Origin: Gongronella butleri
Taxonomy: Eukaryota > Mucoromycota > Mucoromycetes > Mucorales > Cunninghamellaceae
Reading direction: 5' to 3'
Length of the DNA stretch: 64,000 nucleotides
Assembly: GCA_025201375.1 (NCBI GenBank)
Contig: JAIWZP010000022.1
Span: 124,001-188,000 of the forward strand
Made by a program: the position numbers and the translations under genes. This document shows positions 13,031 through 25,972 of this stretch, piece by piece. A model generated the notes under the pieces. It was not told the DNA's origin. It saw nothing but the letters and a program-made list of their open reading frames with translations, and made no database searches. Numbering within the stretch: position 1 is the stretch's first letter; each line of letters starts with the position of its first letter.

Positions 13031-14363
13031 TTTCTTTTTCGCTGTAAAAAATCATCATCTGGTCTCGTGGCAAGTGTATCATTCATATGCCACCATCTCT
13101 TCTCAAGAAAATATAAATAAGCATATGAATCATGGAGATCACTAGTTGTTCACGCCCAAAAAAGGAAATTCTTTGCCCGCATTTGCAGCCATTGTCAACA
13201 GCTGGCCACCCATTGACTCTCTCCTTTTTTTATGCACAATCGGCCGCTTCAGACAGATGGAAATAAAAAAAAGAAGAAAGGGCCAAATATAGGTTAATTT
13301 CGATGGCTGATGCACATAAAAGCACTTGCATAAAAAAAGTACTACAGGATGTGCGCCTTCGCGCTTCGCTTTTATTCTGAGCAGCTGCACTTTTCGTGAG
13401 TGTCTCTTTTTAGCGGTAAAAGATTCACAGTGACGAAATACACATGAAAATGCAATTTGAAGTTGAAGTGTTTTTATGATATTGTTTTTAGGTCGTCGGT
13501 CTGTGGCCATGCACAATCTCTGCAAATCAATTGATTGTTCGGAATAATTTCTCTCGTTTTCCCGTTCGAAAAAGCTCACTTTTAGAGGTTGCAGTGTTGT
13601 AATCACTAGATGGTGAGAAATGGCGACAATTTTTATCTGTGCTCAGTCGAGAATCAGAAAACGGTGATATCGAGGTCCTTTGATATCATACAGTATCGAC
13701 ACAACTCAAACCAAGCGCGTGTGCAGTCCATTTGAAACATGTAAACCCGTTGTTTGGTCGCCCCAGATCAACAAATGGCAATTTTTCCGAAATTACTCAT
13801 TTGGGAAAAATGTGGGGGTGCCTACTGAGTGATTCTAACGACACGAACCTTGACATATTTTATGTTTTATGATTGTGAGATAACGCGCATGGGGCAAAAA
13901 CTAGAGGTCGATTAGATAGTTGTCCAACACTGACAAGCGGAATATTGATTTTCAAACTGTGCAATTTCATCTTCCACACCAAATGACCTTGACATGTGCG
14001 CGTTCATTTCACGCGCGCACGTGTCAATTGCTCGCGACCGGAAGATAAGGATCGATGTAGTTGGCCTTCTCGTATTTTGGTTCTTTTAAAAAAAATTTAC
14101 GGCCACGCATGATATGCATTTCGATTATGCGGTTCAGCCACCAGTGAATCAATTGCAACAAGCGTTGACTGTTCTGCATTCCAATCTGTTGGTTGGAATT
14201 TACAAACTTTTACATAGCAATGGAGAGTAATCTGATGACTTAACATTTGTCCATCAAAGCCATTCATTCCAGTGCGGAACATTTTAGCACATTATTAAAA
14301 ATGGAGCACAAATCAAATACGTCGACAAAAAAAAAAAAGAAAACCAAAAAAGAAACACTTCAT
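13031..14363. other. Intergenic region, no gene seen
   Basis: This is AT-rich sequence without a protein-like frame. A TATA-like ATATAAATA lies near 13110 but no convincing gene follows it. The last 100 bp form an A-rich leader for the next gene. Confidence 0.4.
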
Positions 14364-15221
14364 ATGCGTCTCCCATTATCGTTGGTTTTGGTGTCCATTC
14401 TAATTGTAGATGCCGTACAAGCGATCCCTGTAGCAAAAAAAGCTCTGGATCGCGTGTTGGAGGGCAATGCTGCGAAAAATCTTGTTCACCTCGATGATGA
14501 ACCATGTTCAACCGATACTGCTATCAGCACGTCGACGGTACCAACTACGATCGCTACAACCGAGGTGAATTATGCGACCGAATCACTCACGACCACGGTA
14601 TTCAGCACGATCACGTCAATCAGCATGACCACTGCAACGAGCACCACCACGTCATTGAGCACGGTTACTCAAACAACATCAAGCACTGTGGTGGACATTG
14701 TCACGGAATTGAGCCTGTTTACACAGACGAGCATGAATACCAAAGTGGATACGAGCACACAGTTGGAGACTCAAATTGAAAAGTCTACGATTACGGACAT
14801 CACCACGACCACGACTACAGATATGAGCACAGAGTTGAGCACGACCACGGAAGTCAACATGAACCCGAACTCGGTAGTGACAGAAGTGACAACTACAACA
14901 GCAAGCTCGGTGGCTACGACGTATACCGTTGCGACGAATGGTTGCGGACAAAGCTACATTTACGTCGGCTGCGCAGGCACCGGGACGCCGGCTCAAGTAT
15001 CGGCCAATCAATTAACCGCGAAACTAGCACAGACGTTTGCAGTGCAATCTGGATGTACCCAGCCTTTTCCAAACTTGGGAAATGACCCTGTGGTATATAT
15101 TGGCGCAACTGGTGCGGATTATGTAACGTTCAGGGAAGCTTGTCTCGCCGCTGGCTACACTCCGTACTGCCATAATGCTAATTATAATGCTCCTAACGGA
15201 CCCACACGCTACGCTTGCTAG
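14364..15221 (+). CDS. Secreted Thr-rich protein with a C-terminal Cys-rich domain
   Basis: This gene encodes 285 residues from the ATG at 14364, chosen because it begins a clear signal peptide (MRLPLSLVLVSILIVDAVQA, likely cleaved before IPVAKK). The frame is open further upstream, but only with Lys-rich coding of A runs. Residues about 50-190 are Thr/Ser-rich with TTT and TEV repeats, a typical O-mannosylated stalk. The last 95 residues form a compact domain with six cysteines: the NGC, VGCAG, SGC, EAC, PYC and final YAC positions. The same pattern closes the giant protein on the opposite strand 3 kb away, so the two are relatives in convergent orientation. No GPI signal or catalytic motif is seen. 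A cell-surface or extracellular role is inferred; I recognise no named family. Confidence 0.8.
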   Translation: MRLPLSLVLVSILIVDAVQAIPVAKKALDRVLEGNAAKNLVHLDDEPCSTDTAISTSTVPTTIATTEVNYATESLTTTVFSTITSISMTTATSTTTSLSTVTQTTSSTVVDIVTELSLFTQTSMNTKVDTSTQLETQIEKSTITDITTTTTTDMSTELSTTTEVNMNPNSVVTEVTTTTASSVATTYTVATNGCGQSYIYVGCAGTGTPAQVSANQLTAKLAQTFAVQSGCTQPFPNLGNDPVVYIGATGADYVTFREACLAAGYTPYCHNANYNAPNGPTRYAC

Positions 15222-17254
15222 TTAAAAAGGATTGCCCAAACAAACTGTCGAGTGGATTCAACAGTAGCGACCCATTCTTAGTAATTAGTAAACTAATTAA
15301 ATACTTCCAGCTTTGATTGCGTGGCGAAGGTAATAAATGTCAATACTTCCATTTGAAATTCACTATATGCGATTACATGTGATGAACTTGTATCATTGGC
15401 TCATTTTTGCTTAGAATGATTTATTGCCGTCCAATTTCCCCCGCCGCGTACAAGAGATGCTTGTTCTTTTCGAAGCACGCTATATCTTTTTTTTTTGCTA
15501 AAGGTTGTTTTTTGCTTTCGCGATTTGAAACTGTGATTTGCACCGTGTACCGTGTATTGTGTAACATACATTGTGGACCGGGTTTTTTATGCCTCTCGCC
15601 ACAGGTATGTTAGAGTGTTTTGTCTCGCAGACACATTCAGGAGGCATTTCAAGGGATAGGTAGCCCTCTTACAGATAGGACCAGGGCTCTCGTGACAGAG
15701 GACGCCGCCCCAGCGCCATTGCTACCAAAGCCGTTCAAGTTGCACGGTTGGTCGAGTTGTTAAAACACATAAAGTACGCGCAATAAAGGAAAATTGCATT
15801 TTTTAAAGCGTTGAATGCCACATCGTAAAATACAATGCTGGTAAACCTTGTGACTGCATCCTTTGTAGTTGATACCAGCTAAAGGAGTAGCTTTCAGACA
15901 CATGTCGCGTCATTTGGGATGTGCCTGCCTTGACATGACGTAAAAAATCAAAAATGCAAATGTACCATGATGGTACTCAAAATTGAGTACGTTCGATGGC
16001 AAGAGCATGGTGTGCAGGATAACCAGCCCTTTCGCGTAAAATCTTCCCCAGGTATCTATAAGCTCAAGTCGCGAGATATGACAATTTTGAAAAATTGGGA
16101 TTTTGGACGAGGTAGATACAGGATCCTTAGAACTGTGAAAAAAGGGTCCCCGGATCGCTTTGACATTTTGGCTTGCAACAGGGCTCTAAAAAACGCGAGC
16201 AAGCACGGTGTCGGCAGCGGGGGTCGACATGGCCAATGGGCCAAAAAATACAAAAATGTGCAAAAAGGTTCGCTTTTGGTCTCGACAAAAACACATCGCA
16301 GATCTTTGACAAAAGAATCCTAGCAGCGGAACGACCAGTCGCATATTTTGTTTATTGGAATCGCACAATGTCAGATTGCTGGTTGCCAAGGATGAGCTGG
16401 CGTTTCGTACCGAAAAAATACGAGTTTCTATGCGTCATGGCATGAGTCACAGCCGCGCAACGCAGACCTTTTGCTGGCGGATTTTGCGCGCGGTGATCAT
16501 AGCACCGTGAAGCATGCGTTAGATTGGCAGCATCGCGTGTTTTTGTCCAACGGCGAGCAGACAAAGAAAACTCTATAAATGCTCATTATTCTGAACTGAG
16601 CAAAGGAACCTGTCGACTTTTTGGCATGGTCAACTTTATTTGACTTGGGGTACATTATGGCCAAGTTTGAAGTAAATCGGAGGACCTCGAATTCCAATTT
16701 CTCGACGCGGCCTCGTTTTGCCCATTTTTTATGTGGATGGTCTAAATCGCTGAAATCAAGGATTTCAGCCACAAGGCGGGGCTCATTCGACGCGTCTCAG
16801 TGTCCTCTTTCAAAAAACCAACAACAGAGATGAGGCATGTCGATTGAATTTGGCCCGTGTTTTATATAAATACTCAAAATGCCAAAATCGCCGTTTGCCG
16901 CCCCGTTTTTTTTAAATTTTTAACCTGAGACATGGATACCTTAATGCCTAGAAGGTTACTCTGTACCCTGTTGGTACTGGGGGTTCGAAAGAATGTCACT
17001 ACGTCGCGTGCCATGCTTCGTAGCTGCATCACAGCCTTTTTGGCTTATGTACACCCGCGCACGCCCAAGCCCACGAACCGTGACCGGTGTTTATTGCAAG
17101 GTTAACTGATCCGACACCCAACGAGTACCAATGGAAGGCATAAAGTGCCAATGATAAATACTGGTTATCATTAAAGTCGCGAATAAAATGAAAAATGATC
17201 AAAACGGCAAGTACCAGCGCATCATGATCCTTAATCAGCGCCCGTTGATCTCAC

Positions 17255-17285
<31 letters not shown>

Positions 17286-18036
17286 GGCCAAGTGGCACTG
17301 GCTATGCTCTTGGGGCCTACTGATATCGCCAAGAAGATACGATCTTTTGCTTTTTTGACAAAGTCGCTCACTAGTTGGATGTTGACAGTATTTGGTGCAA
17401 CCGAGAGTAGCACAATTACTCGTCGCCACGGCCAACGAGATCCTTCTTTTGCTTGGCGACCAGTGGGAGCACACGATTTCTGGATATTTCAGGCGCGTTT
17501 ATCTCGCGACATTTTTTTTACCAACCCTCTTTCAGACTATAAACAAAGCTAATTATACCCGGCTGCAGAATGGTCCCCCTTAAGGTCTTCAAGGGCAGTA
17601 TGTAAACAGCGTGGCAAAAACGCGCCAACAGGACTAAACCAATCAGAAGGGGCGATTTGCCTTTTTTTAATGGCCTGCATCTCAAAATGCAGTAAGAGAT
17701 GGACCCTGGTCACATTAAACAAAGCAACTGCAATTATTAAGAGGTACAGATTCAGCAAAACGAAATGGCAAAACCACATAGTAAGGCGCAATGAGGGTGA
17801 AATTTATTTTTGGATGAACTCTATTCAAATTGTCATGCAGTAGAAATTTATTTGGCGAGTGCTTCATATTTAGTATTGTTTGTGTGTGCAGGGCATACAG
17901 GGAGGACTCAAAACGAAATTTTACAGCTATGAGCAAAGCGTAACATACGTTATAATTTATTGAATTAATTAAAGGCATTTGAGTAGGATCTTCATCCTGT
18001 ACCTGGTTAAAACCAGACCTGCAAATAATGTAATTT
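15222..18036. other. Intergenic region, no gene seen
   Basis: A 2.8-kb AT-rich stretch separates the two convergent Thr-rich genes. It contains scattered short frames with no family features, a poly-T run of about 28 at 17258-17285, and repeat-like phrases (for example GGGGCTCATTCGACGCG near 16784) that recur in degenerate form in other spacers. I consider it decayed repeat material. Confidence 0.45.
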
Positions 18037-21000
18037 TTAACATTGGTAGTCAAGGGTGGTACCTGGCTTTCTGCAGTACGGAATACGTTTGGCTGCATTT
18101 ACGTCCTTTGTTTTGCACACATTCCTATAATCGGCGAAATCTGCTGCTTTGATGCCATAGAAGACACATGGACCACCATTGTTAAGAGTCGGCATAACGC
18201 AACCATTCTTGATAGCATACTCCTGGGATAGACCATTGAGCCATGAGTTGCCGTCGACTGTAAGATCGACGTCATTATTCGGACCAACACAGCATATATA
18301 CAGTTCTACATCACTGGCAGGGCATTCAGTGGGCGCTGCAAGTGTTGAAGTTGTGACCACTGTGGTCGTGCTGATATCAGAAACTGTACTAACCGCAGTG
18401 GTAGTGCCTGGTTCGGTAATTGTATTCACTTTCGTAGTCGTACTGTGGCCCGTACTTGTACTAATTTCAGTTGTCGTGCTCGCTTCCGTTGTAATTGATT
18501 CATCAGTTACAGTTGTAATAATCGTAGTGGTATCGACATATACAGTTGTGCTCGTAATCAACGTCGTACTGTCTTCGGTAACCACATCTAATTCAGTGGT
18601 CGTATTGATGTTCGTAGTCGTAATCACTTCTCCTGTCGTGCTAGCATCGGTGGCCTTGATGGTAGTTGTTATCGGAGTGAACAACGTGGTAACAGATGTC
18701 GATTCAACTGTTGTAATCACAGAGTTCGTCACAAACCGAATATCAGTTTCTGTGGCAGTAGAACATGGAGTCACAATCACCACAGTCTCATCACCAGAAC
18801 CAGGATCCGTGTCCGTGTATGTGTAGCTTGAAGCACCAGGCGATGTTGTGGTCGTTGTCTTGACCGTGGTGCCAACAATGACCGTTGGATTGCCATCAGT
18901 GCCAGTGGTTGTTGACGTGAATGGTTTGTCACCAGTTGTCGTCGTCGTTGTTGTTTGGCGAGGCGTCACAATCACAACAGTCTCATCACCAGAACCAGAA
19001 TCTGTGTCCGTGTATGTGTAATCTGATGCGCCAGGTGATGTTGTGGTCGTTGTCTTGACCGTGGTGCCAACAATGACCGTTGGATTGCCATCAGTGCCAG
19101 TGGTTGTTGACGTGAATGGTTTATCACCAGTTGTCGTCGTCGTTGTTGTTTGGCGAGGCGTCACAATCACCACAGTCTCATCACCAGAACCAGGATCTGT
19201 GTCCGTGTATGTATAGTCTGATGCGCCAGGCGATGTTGTGGTCGTTGTCTTGACCGTGGTGCCAACAATGACCGTTGGATTGCCATCAGTGCCAGTGGTT
19301 GTTGACGTGAATGGTTTGTCACCAGTTGTCGTCGTCGTTGTTGTTTGGCGAGGCGTCACAATCACCACAGTCTCATCACCAGAACCAGGATCTGTGTCCG
19401 TGTATGTGTAGCTTGAAGCACCAGGCGATGTTGTGGTCGTTGTCTTGACCGTGGTACCAACAATGACCGTTGGATTGCCATCAGTGCCAGTGGTTGTTGA
19501 CGTGAATGGTTTATCACCAGTTGTCGTCGTCGTTGTTGTTTGGCGAGGCGTCACAATCACCACAGTCTCATCACCAGAACCAGGATCCGTGTCCGTGTAT
19601 GTGTAGCTTGAAGCACCAGGCGATGTTGTGGTCGTTGTCTTGACCGTGGTGCCAACAATGACCGTTGGATTGCCATCAGTGCCAGTGGTTGTTGACGTGA
19701 ATGGTTTGTCACCAGTTGTCGTCGTCGTTGTTGTTTGGCGAGGCGTCACAATCACAACAGTCTCATCACCAGAACCAGGATCCGTGTCCGTGTATGTGTA
19801 GTCTGATGCGCCAGGCGATGTTGTGGTTGTTGTCTTGACCGTGGTACCAACAATGACCGTTGGATTGCCATCAGTGCCAGTGGTTGTTGACGTGAATGGT
19901 TTGTCACCAGTTGTCGTCGTCGTTGTTGTTTGGCGAGGCGTCACAATCACAACAGTCTCATCACCAGAACCAGGATCCGTGTCCGTGTATTTGTAGCTTG
20001 AAGCACCAGGCGATGTTGTGGTCGTTGTCTTGACCGTGGTGCCAACAATGACCGTTGGATTGCCATCAGTGCCAGTGGTTGTTGACGTGAATGGTTTGTC
20101 ACCAGTTGTCGTCGTCGTTGTTGTTTGGCGAGGCGTCACAATCACAACAGTCTCATCACCAGAACCAGGATCTGTGTCCGTGTATTTGTAGCTTGAAGCA
20201 CCAGGCGATGTTGTGGTCGTTGTCTTGACCGTGGTGCCAACAATGACCGTTGGATTGCCATCAGTGCCAGTGGTTGTTGACGTGAATGGTTTGTCACCAG
20301 TTGTCGTCGTCGTTGTTGTTTGGCGAGGCGTCACAATCACAACAGTCTCATCACCAGAACCAGGATCCGTGTCCGTGTATTTGTAGCTTGAAGCACCAGG
20401 CGATGTTGTGGTCGTTGTCTTGACCGTGGTGCCAACAATGACCGTTGGATTGCCATCAGTGCCAGTGGTTGTTGACGTGAATGGTTTGTCACCAGTTGTC
20501 GTCGTCGTTGTTGTTTGGCGAGGCGTCACAATCACCACAGTCTCATCACCAGAACCAGGATCTGTGTCCGTGTATGTGTAGCTTGAAGCACCAGGCGATG
20601 TTGTGGTCGTTGTCTTGACCGTGGTACCAACAATGACCGTTGGATTGCCATCAGTGCCAGTGGTTGTTGACGTGAATGGTTTGTCACCAGTTGTCGTCGT
20701 CGTTGTTGTTTGGCGAGGCGTCACAATCACAACAGTCTCATCACCAGAACCAGGATCTGTGTCCGTGTATGTGTAGCTTGAAGCACCAGGCGATGTTGTG
20801 GTCGTTGTCTTGACCGTGGTGCCAACAATGACCGTTGGATTGCCATCAGTGCCAGTGGTTGTTGACGTGAATGGTTTGTCACCAGTTGTCGTCGTCGTTG
20901 TTGTTTGGCGAGGCGTCACAATCACCACAGTCTCATCACCAGAACCAGGATCTGTGTCCGTGTATGTGTAGCTTGAAGCACCAGGCGATGTTGTGGTCGT

Positions 21001-23894
21001 TGTCTTGACCGTGGTGCCAACAATGACCGTTGGATTGCCATCAGTGCCAGTGGTTGTTGACGTGAATGGTTTATCACCAGTTGTCGTCGTCGTTGTTGTT
21101 TGGCGAGGCGTGACCTTAACAACAGTCTCATCACCAGAATCGGGGTCTGTGTCCGTGTATGTGTAGTCTGATGCGCCAGGCGATGTTGTGGTTGTTGTCT
21201 TGACCGTGGTGCCAACAATGACCGTTGGATTGCCATCAGTGCCAGTGGTTGTTGACGTGAATGGTTTATCACCAGTTGTCGTCGTCGTTTTTGTTTGGCG
21301 AGGCGTCACAATCACCACAGTCTCATCACCAGAACCAGGATCCGTGTCCGTGTATTTGTAGCTTAAAGCACCAGGCGATGTTGTGGTCGTTGTCTTGACC
21401 GTGGTGCCAACGATGACCGTTGGATTGCCATCAGTGCCAGTGGTTGTTGACGTGAATGGTTTATCGCCAGTTGTCGTCGTCGTCGTTGTTTGGCGAGGCG
21501 TCACAATCACAACAGTCTCATCACCAGAACCAGGATCCGTGTCCGTGTATGTGTAATCTGATGCGCCAGGCGATGTGGTCGTCATTGTCTTGACCGTGGT
21601 GCCAACGATGACCGTTGGATTGCCATCAGTGCCAGTGGTTGTTGACGTGAATGGTTTATCACCAGTTGTCGTCGTCGTTGTTGTTTGGCGAGGCGTCACA
21701 ATCACCACAGTCTCATCACCAGAACCAGGATCCGTGTCCGTGTATGTGTAGCTTGAAGCACCAGGCGATGTTGTGGTCGTTGTCTTGACCGTGGTGCCAA
21801 CAATGACCGTTGGATTGCCATCAGTGCCAGTGGTTGTTGACGTGAATGGTATGTCACCAGTTGTCGTCGTCGTTTTTGTTTGGCGAGGCGTCACAATCAC
21901 CACAGTCTCATCACCAGAACCAGGATCTGTGTCCGTGTATTTGTAGCTTGAAGCACCAGGCGATGTTGTGGTCGTTGTCTTGACCGTGGTGCCAACAATG
22001 ACCGTTGGATTGCCATCAGTGCCGGTGGTTGTTGACGTGAATGGTTTGTCACCAGTTGTCGTCGTCGTTTTTGTTTGGCGAGGCGTCACAATCACCACAG
22101 TCTCATCACCAGAACCAGGATCTGTGTCCGTGTATGTGTAGCTTGAAGCACCAGGCGATGTTGTGGTCGTTGTCTTGACCGTGGTGCCAACAATGACCGT
22201 TGGATTGCCATCAGTGCCAGTGGTTGTTGACGTGAATGGTTTATCACCAGTTGTCGTCGTCGTTGTTGTTTGGCGAGGCGTGACCTTAACAACAGTCTCA
22301 TCACCAGAATCGGGGTCTGTGTCCGTGTACGTGTAATCCGACGCGCCAGGTGATGTTGTCGTCGTTGTCTTGACCGTCGTGACCTTGGTAATCGTGACCT
22401 TTCCATCTGGACCCGTCGTTGTAATTGTCGTAGGCACCGATCCAGTTGTTGTTATCGTTGTCGCTGTGGAACGAGGCGTAACCTTAACAACAGTCTCATC
22501 ACCAGAATCAGGGTCTGTGTCCGTGTACGTGTAATCCGACGCGCCAGGTGATGTTGTCGTCGTTGTCTTGACCGTCGTGACCTTGGTAATCGTGACCTTT
22601 CCATCTGGACCCGTCGTTGTAATTGTCGTAGGCACCGATCCAGTTGTTGTTATCGTTGTCGCTGTGGAACGAGGCGTGACCTTAACAACAGTCTCATCAC
22701 CAGAATCAGGGTCTGTGTCCGTGTACGTGTAATCCGACGCGCCAGGTGATGTTGTCGTCGTTGTCTTGACCGTCGTGACCTTGGTAATCGTGACCTTTCC
22801 ATCTGGACCCGTTGTTGTAATTGTCGTAGGCACTGACCCAGTTGTTGTTATTGTTGTCGCTGTGGAACGAGGCGTGACCTTAACAACAGTCTCATCACCA
22901 GAATCAGGGTCTGTGTCCGTGTACGTGTAATCCGACGCGCCAGGCGATGTTGTCGTCGTTGTCTTGACCGTCGTGACCTTGGTAATCGTGACCTTTCCAT
23001 CTGGACCCGTTGTTGTAATTGTCGTAGGCACCGATCCAGTTGTTGTTATCGTTGTCGCTGTGGAACGAGGCGTGACCTTAACAACAGTCTCATCACCAGA
23101 ATCAGGGTCTGTGTCCGTGTACGTGTAATCCGACGCGCCAGGCGATGTTTTCGTCGTTGTCTTGACCGTCGTGACCTTGGTAATCGTGACCTTTCCATCT
23201 GGACCCGTTGTTGTAATTGTCGTAGGCACCGATCCAGTTGTTGTTATCGTTGTCGCTGTGGAACGAGGCGTGACTTTAACGACAGTCTCATTGCCATTGT
23301 CCGGATCTGTGTCCGTGTACGTGGAATCCGACGCGCCAGGTGATGTGGTGGTGGTTTTGGACACTGGAGTGACAACCACGACGGTTTCAACACCGTCAGG
23401 ACCAGGGCCATCTGTGTACGTGAAGCGTGATTGTCCTCGTGATGTGGTAGTGGTCTGGCGATAAGGAACACCGTAAATGATACTCACAAGATATTCGTTC
23501 TCGTTTTCAAACGTGAAGTGTGATGTATATGCGCGCCCGCCGGTAGTTGTGGATTCGCGCGTGAGTGAAATTTGGAGGTTTCTGCCGCCAGTAAATTCGC
23601 TATACGAAGTAGAGATGCTTGTGGTTGTCATTGTCGTTGTTGTTGTCTTTGTGTGCCAGTGCTTCGTGTACGGTCCCAAAATACCCTGTACAAAAACAAT
23701 GTGTTAATGTTGTGATCTTAGTATAAATTTTTGTGTCATACATTGCCATAATCGCAGAGAGTGATGGTTGAAGTGACTTGAGATCCATCATCTTTTTCAC
23801 TGCTGCCAGGGTGACCGCGAACAATTGACAACGCGCTCAAAGAAACGCATAAATACAACAACAGGTGCACCAGGGATCCTGGTGATACTCTCAT
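18037..23894 (-). CDS. Giant secreted mucin-like repeat protein
   Basis: Two exons (23894-23742 and 23685-18037, joined across a 56-bp GT-AG intron) encode about 1,933 residues. Exon 1 supplies the signal peptide MRVSPGSLVHLLLYLCVSLS plus about 25 residues; without it the large frame would have no secretion signal or ATG. An N-terminal region of about 90 residues (to residue about 140) precedes about five 66-residue units of type A (GSVPTTITTTGPDGK, KVTTVKTTT, SPGASDYTYTDTDP) and about 18 units of 65 residues of type B (GDKPFTSTTTGTDG, VIVGTTVKTTT, SPGASSYTYTDTDP, ETVVIVTPRQ). A Thr-rich stalk follows, then a C-terminal domain of about 95 residues with the cysteine order of the 285-aa protein at 14364. 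Extensive O-glycosylation and a cell-wall or adhesin role are inferred. Near-identical units imply recent expansion or gene conversion. Confidence 0.85.
18780..22275 (-). repeat. Tandem array of 195-bp coding units (type B)
   Basis: The TTTGGCGAGGCGT junction recurs every 195 bp, from 18956 to 22271, marking about 18 units. Most units differ by a few substitutions (GGATCC or GGATCT, TGTGTAG or TTTGTAG). Every unit keeps the frame. Confidence 0.95.
22276..23290 (-). repeat. Tandem array of 198-bp coding units (type A)
   Basis: About five units of 198 bp encode the GSVPTTITTTGPDGK type. They share the SPGAS-YTYTDTDP half with the neighbouring 195-bp array but differ in the other half, so the two arrays come from one ancestral unit. 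Confidence 0.9.
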
Positions 23895-25972
23895 TGCTAA
23901 TTGAAGTGAATCTAAAGGGTTCTGTTGTTTAAAATTACACACGGTATTTAAGCAATCGCTGAATAATTCTGGTGAAGTTCAATTTACTTAGTGCCCGGAA
24001 TGTGGCTAATTGTTGATAACAATCTATGTAATGTCCCTGTGCAGATTTTTTTATATAAAAGGAAGCCGAGGTACGTTGACATTTCCTATGTCTAACATTG
24101 TGTCGACATGGAACGACTGTCGGGAATTTGTACGTTTTCCCAAATTTGGAATTTGCTTTACAGCGTAACATTCTTGAAACATTGGATCGCTGCATGCAGC
24201 ATTTTTCACGTTCAAGTCATCAGTATTTCATTATCATGTATCCGCAAATGCACCCATGAAGGGACCGTTGCTCCCAATAGTGGGCCAGATTTCGGAGTTT
24301 TCGCGTGGACGCTTTTATTTCTCGTAGATTGTTTGGTATTCAATTGAGTCTTATTCATTGCTGTGATTAACAATGGCGACACAGTCCTAAAATGATCCTC
24401 GCACCCATCATGCGCACCATCAAAAATGATTGTCAACAATGCCATCCATGTCAATTGAAGATTTACCCAATTGGCCATAAACGCAACTTCGTAATATTAA
24501 GAATATAAAAAAAACCCCCGATCAGCAATTATTTTGATTGGAGTACGGACGTCATTCCAGATTTCAACAAGAATTTACATTGGTCCCCTTGCCTCATTAC
24601 CATCAGCGTGCTCTGTAGCATCGTGAAATCTAAGGCCAAGGCGCGTGAGCGATTACGTCCATTGGCTTTTCCTATCAGTGCCTTCAAATCACTCACAGCT
24701 CCCGCCGCGCCGAGATCAATAAACCTAAAACATTTTCAAGAGGTAGCCGCGTCTCTTTCCATCTTATGGTAATCGTACAAAAAAAATTAAAAAAAGGAAG
24801 AGACCAGATAATGTACACGACCATAATTTGTGTTTTTGACACATCCATCCTTAGATATTTTTTGGTGATTTCTTTGCAATTGTACAATAATGTACCTGGT
24901 ACTAAAAAAAATCAAATGCAAGCATGTGGATTGAGAATTTTAGGCGCGTGGTCACTTGGATCCCCATGATCATAACCAATCTACTGCAAGTATGCGTTCA
25001 AACTGGCCAAATCACCTCTTTAAACTCTGCCCAAAAGTCTGCTGGCAAGCCTGGCACATTTTGGAACAGAGATTGGATTTCCACTTGCTCGATTTTGGAA
25101 CACGATATAGCGAAAGAAAAAAACACGTGTATTTTCCGCTTTGTCTCTCACCTGAGCTCTGACCCCAGCTCATGTTAGTCTGCCATGCATCTCTTAGATT
25201 GAGAGCGCGATTTGCGGACACATTTTGGAGATATTTGCGGGAACCCCACAAATGAAAATGTGATTGCTTGCCATCCAGTGACCGCAGTGACGCGAGAGCG
25301 GGCTCATTCAAACGAGAAAAGATTGACATTGCTCTTTAATGAGTTGATTTCCTTGTATACGATGAATTTCTGCGACAAACAGTGAAAAACAATACAAATC
25401 GATTTTCTCGCAATTTCTCGATGGCCACGTCTTCGATCTCCATTTTTAATGCGCAGAAGCGTGGTTCCCAAACCAACTAGCGTAACCACGTGGCAAGCGC
25501 ATGTCTCTCCTCAGATGATTCTGTTTGCAAATTCAATGATTAGCAACTTTAATCTATTTTCGCGAAACACAAGAGCGTGAAATGAGAGCCGATTGTCGAG
25601 AACTATGTGAAATCATTGAGCCTCTTCTTCAGTAGTCAGTTGCATTAATTGAGCATCGTTGTACAAGTGCTTCAGTCAATATCGTAGATTTTTGATGACC
25701 AAACAAACGCGCTCAATGTGATCACGTGTTTTCAAGTTCGAAGCTCGCACTGCTGTAGATGCATATATGGCGGGGCTAACCATGGCTGCCACGGCGCCGT
25801 CAGCACAGCGACAATTGCTCTCTTTTTTGGATGAGGTGCAGTGTTTAGTAATGAAGTTCTAAATGGATGCGAGTGAAAATGGCTCTATGAGGTCTTTGAT
25901 TTCCCGGAGATGGTTTCTAGCTGGAATGCGCGAATGACCGTGGACTAGGAAGAGTGAAAATAAAAAAGGACG
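23895..25972. other. Intergenic region, no convincing gene
   Basis: This contains the promoter side of the giant gene, then AT-rich decayed sequence. A motif at about 25269-25322 resembles one near 11027-11082. A 31-codon ORF beginning MAGLTMAATAPSAQ starts at 25767, but nothing else supports it. Confidence 0.4.

Noticed and set aside
14504..14779. His-rich ORF within the 285-aa secreted protein gene
   Set aside because: It is a +2 frame reading of ACCAC/ACGAC Thr codons; the main frame has signal peptide and conserved domain.
15740..15785. tRNA-like A-box phrase (GGTTGGTCGAGTTGTTAAA)
   Set aside because: No matching B box, acceptor stem or anticodon arm could be folded around it.
18179..18826. 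215-codon plus-strand Val-rich ORF
   Set aside because: Antisense shadow of Thr-rich coding sequence (ACN codons read as NGT).
18780..23290. Regularly spaced repeats resembling a CRISPR array at first glance
   Set aside because: The 195/198-bp units are coding, in frame and without spacer-like variable segments; they belong to the mucin-like gene.
25767..25862. 31-codon ORF MAGLTMAATAPSAQ...
   Set aside because: No promoter signal, conservation or family evidence; short enough to occur by chance.
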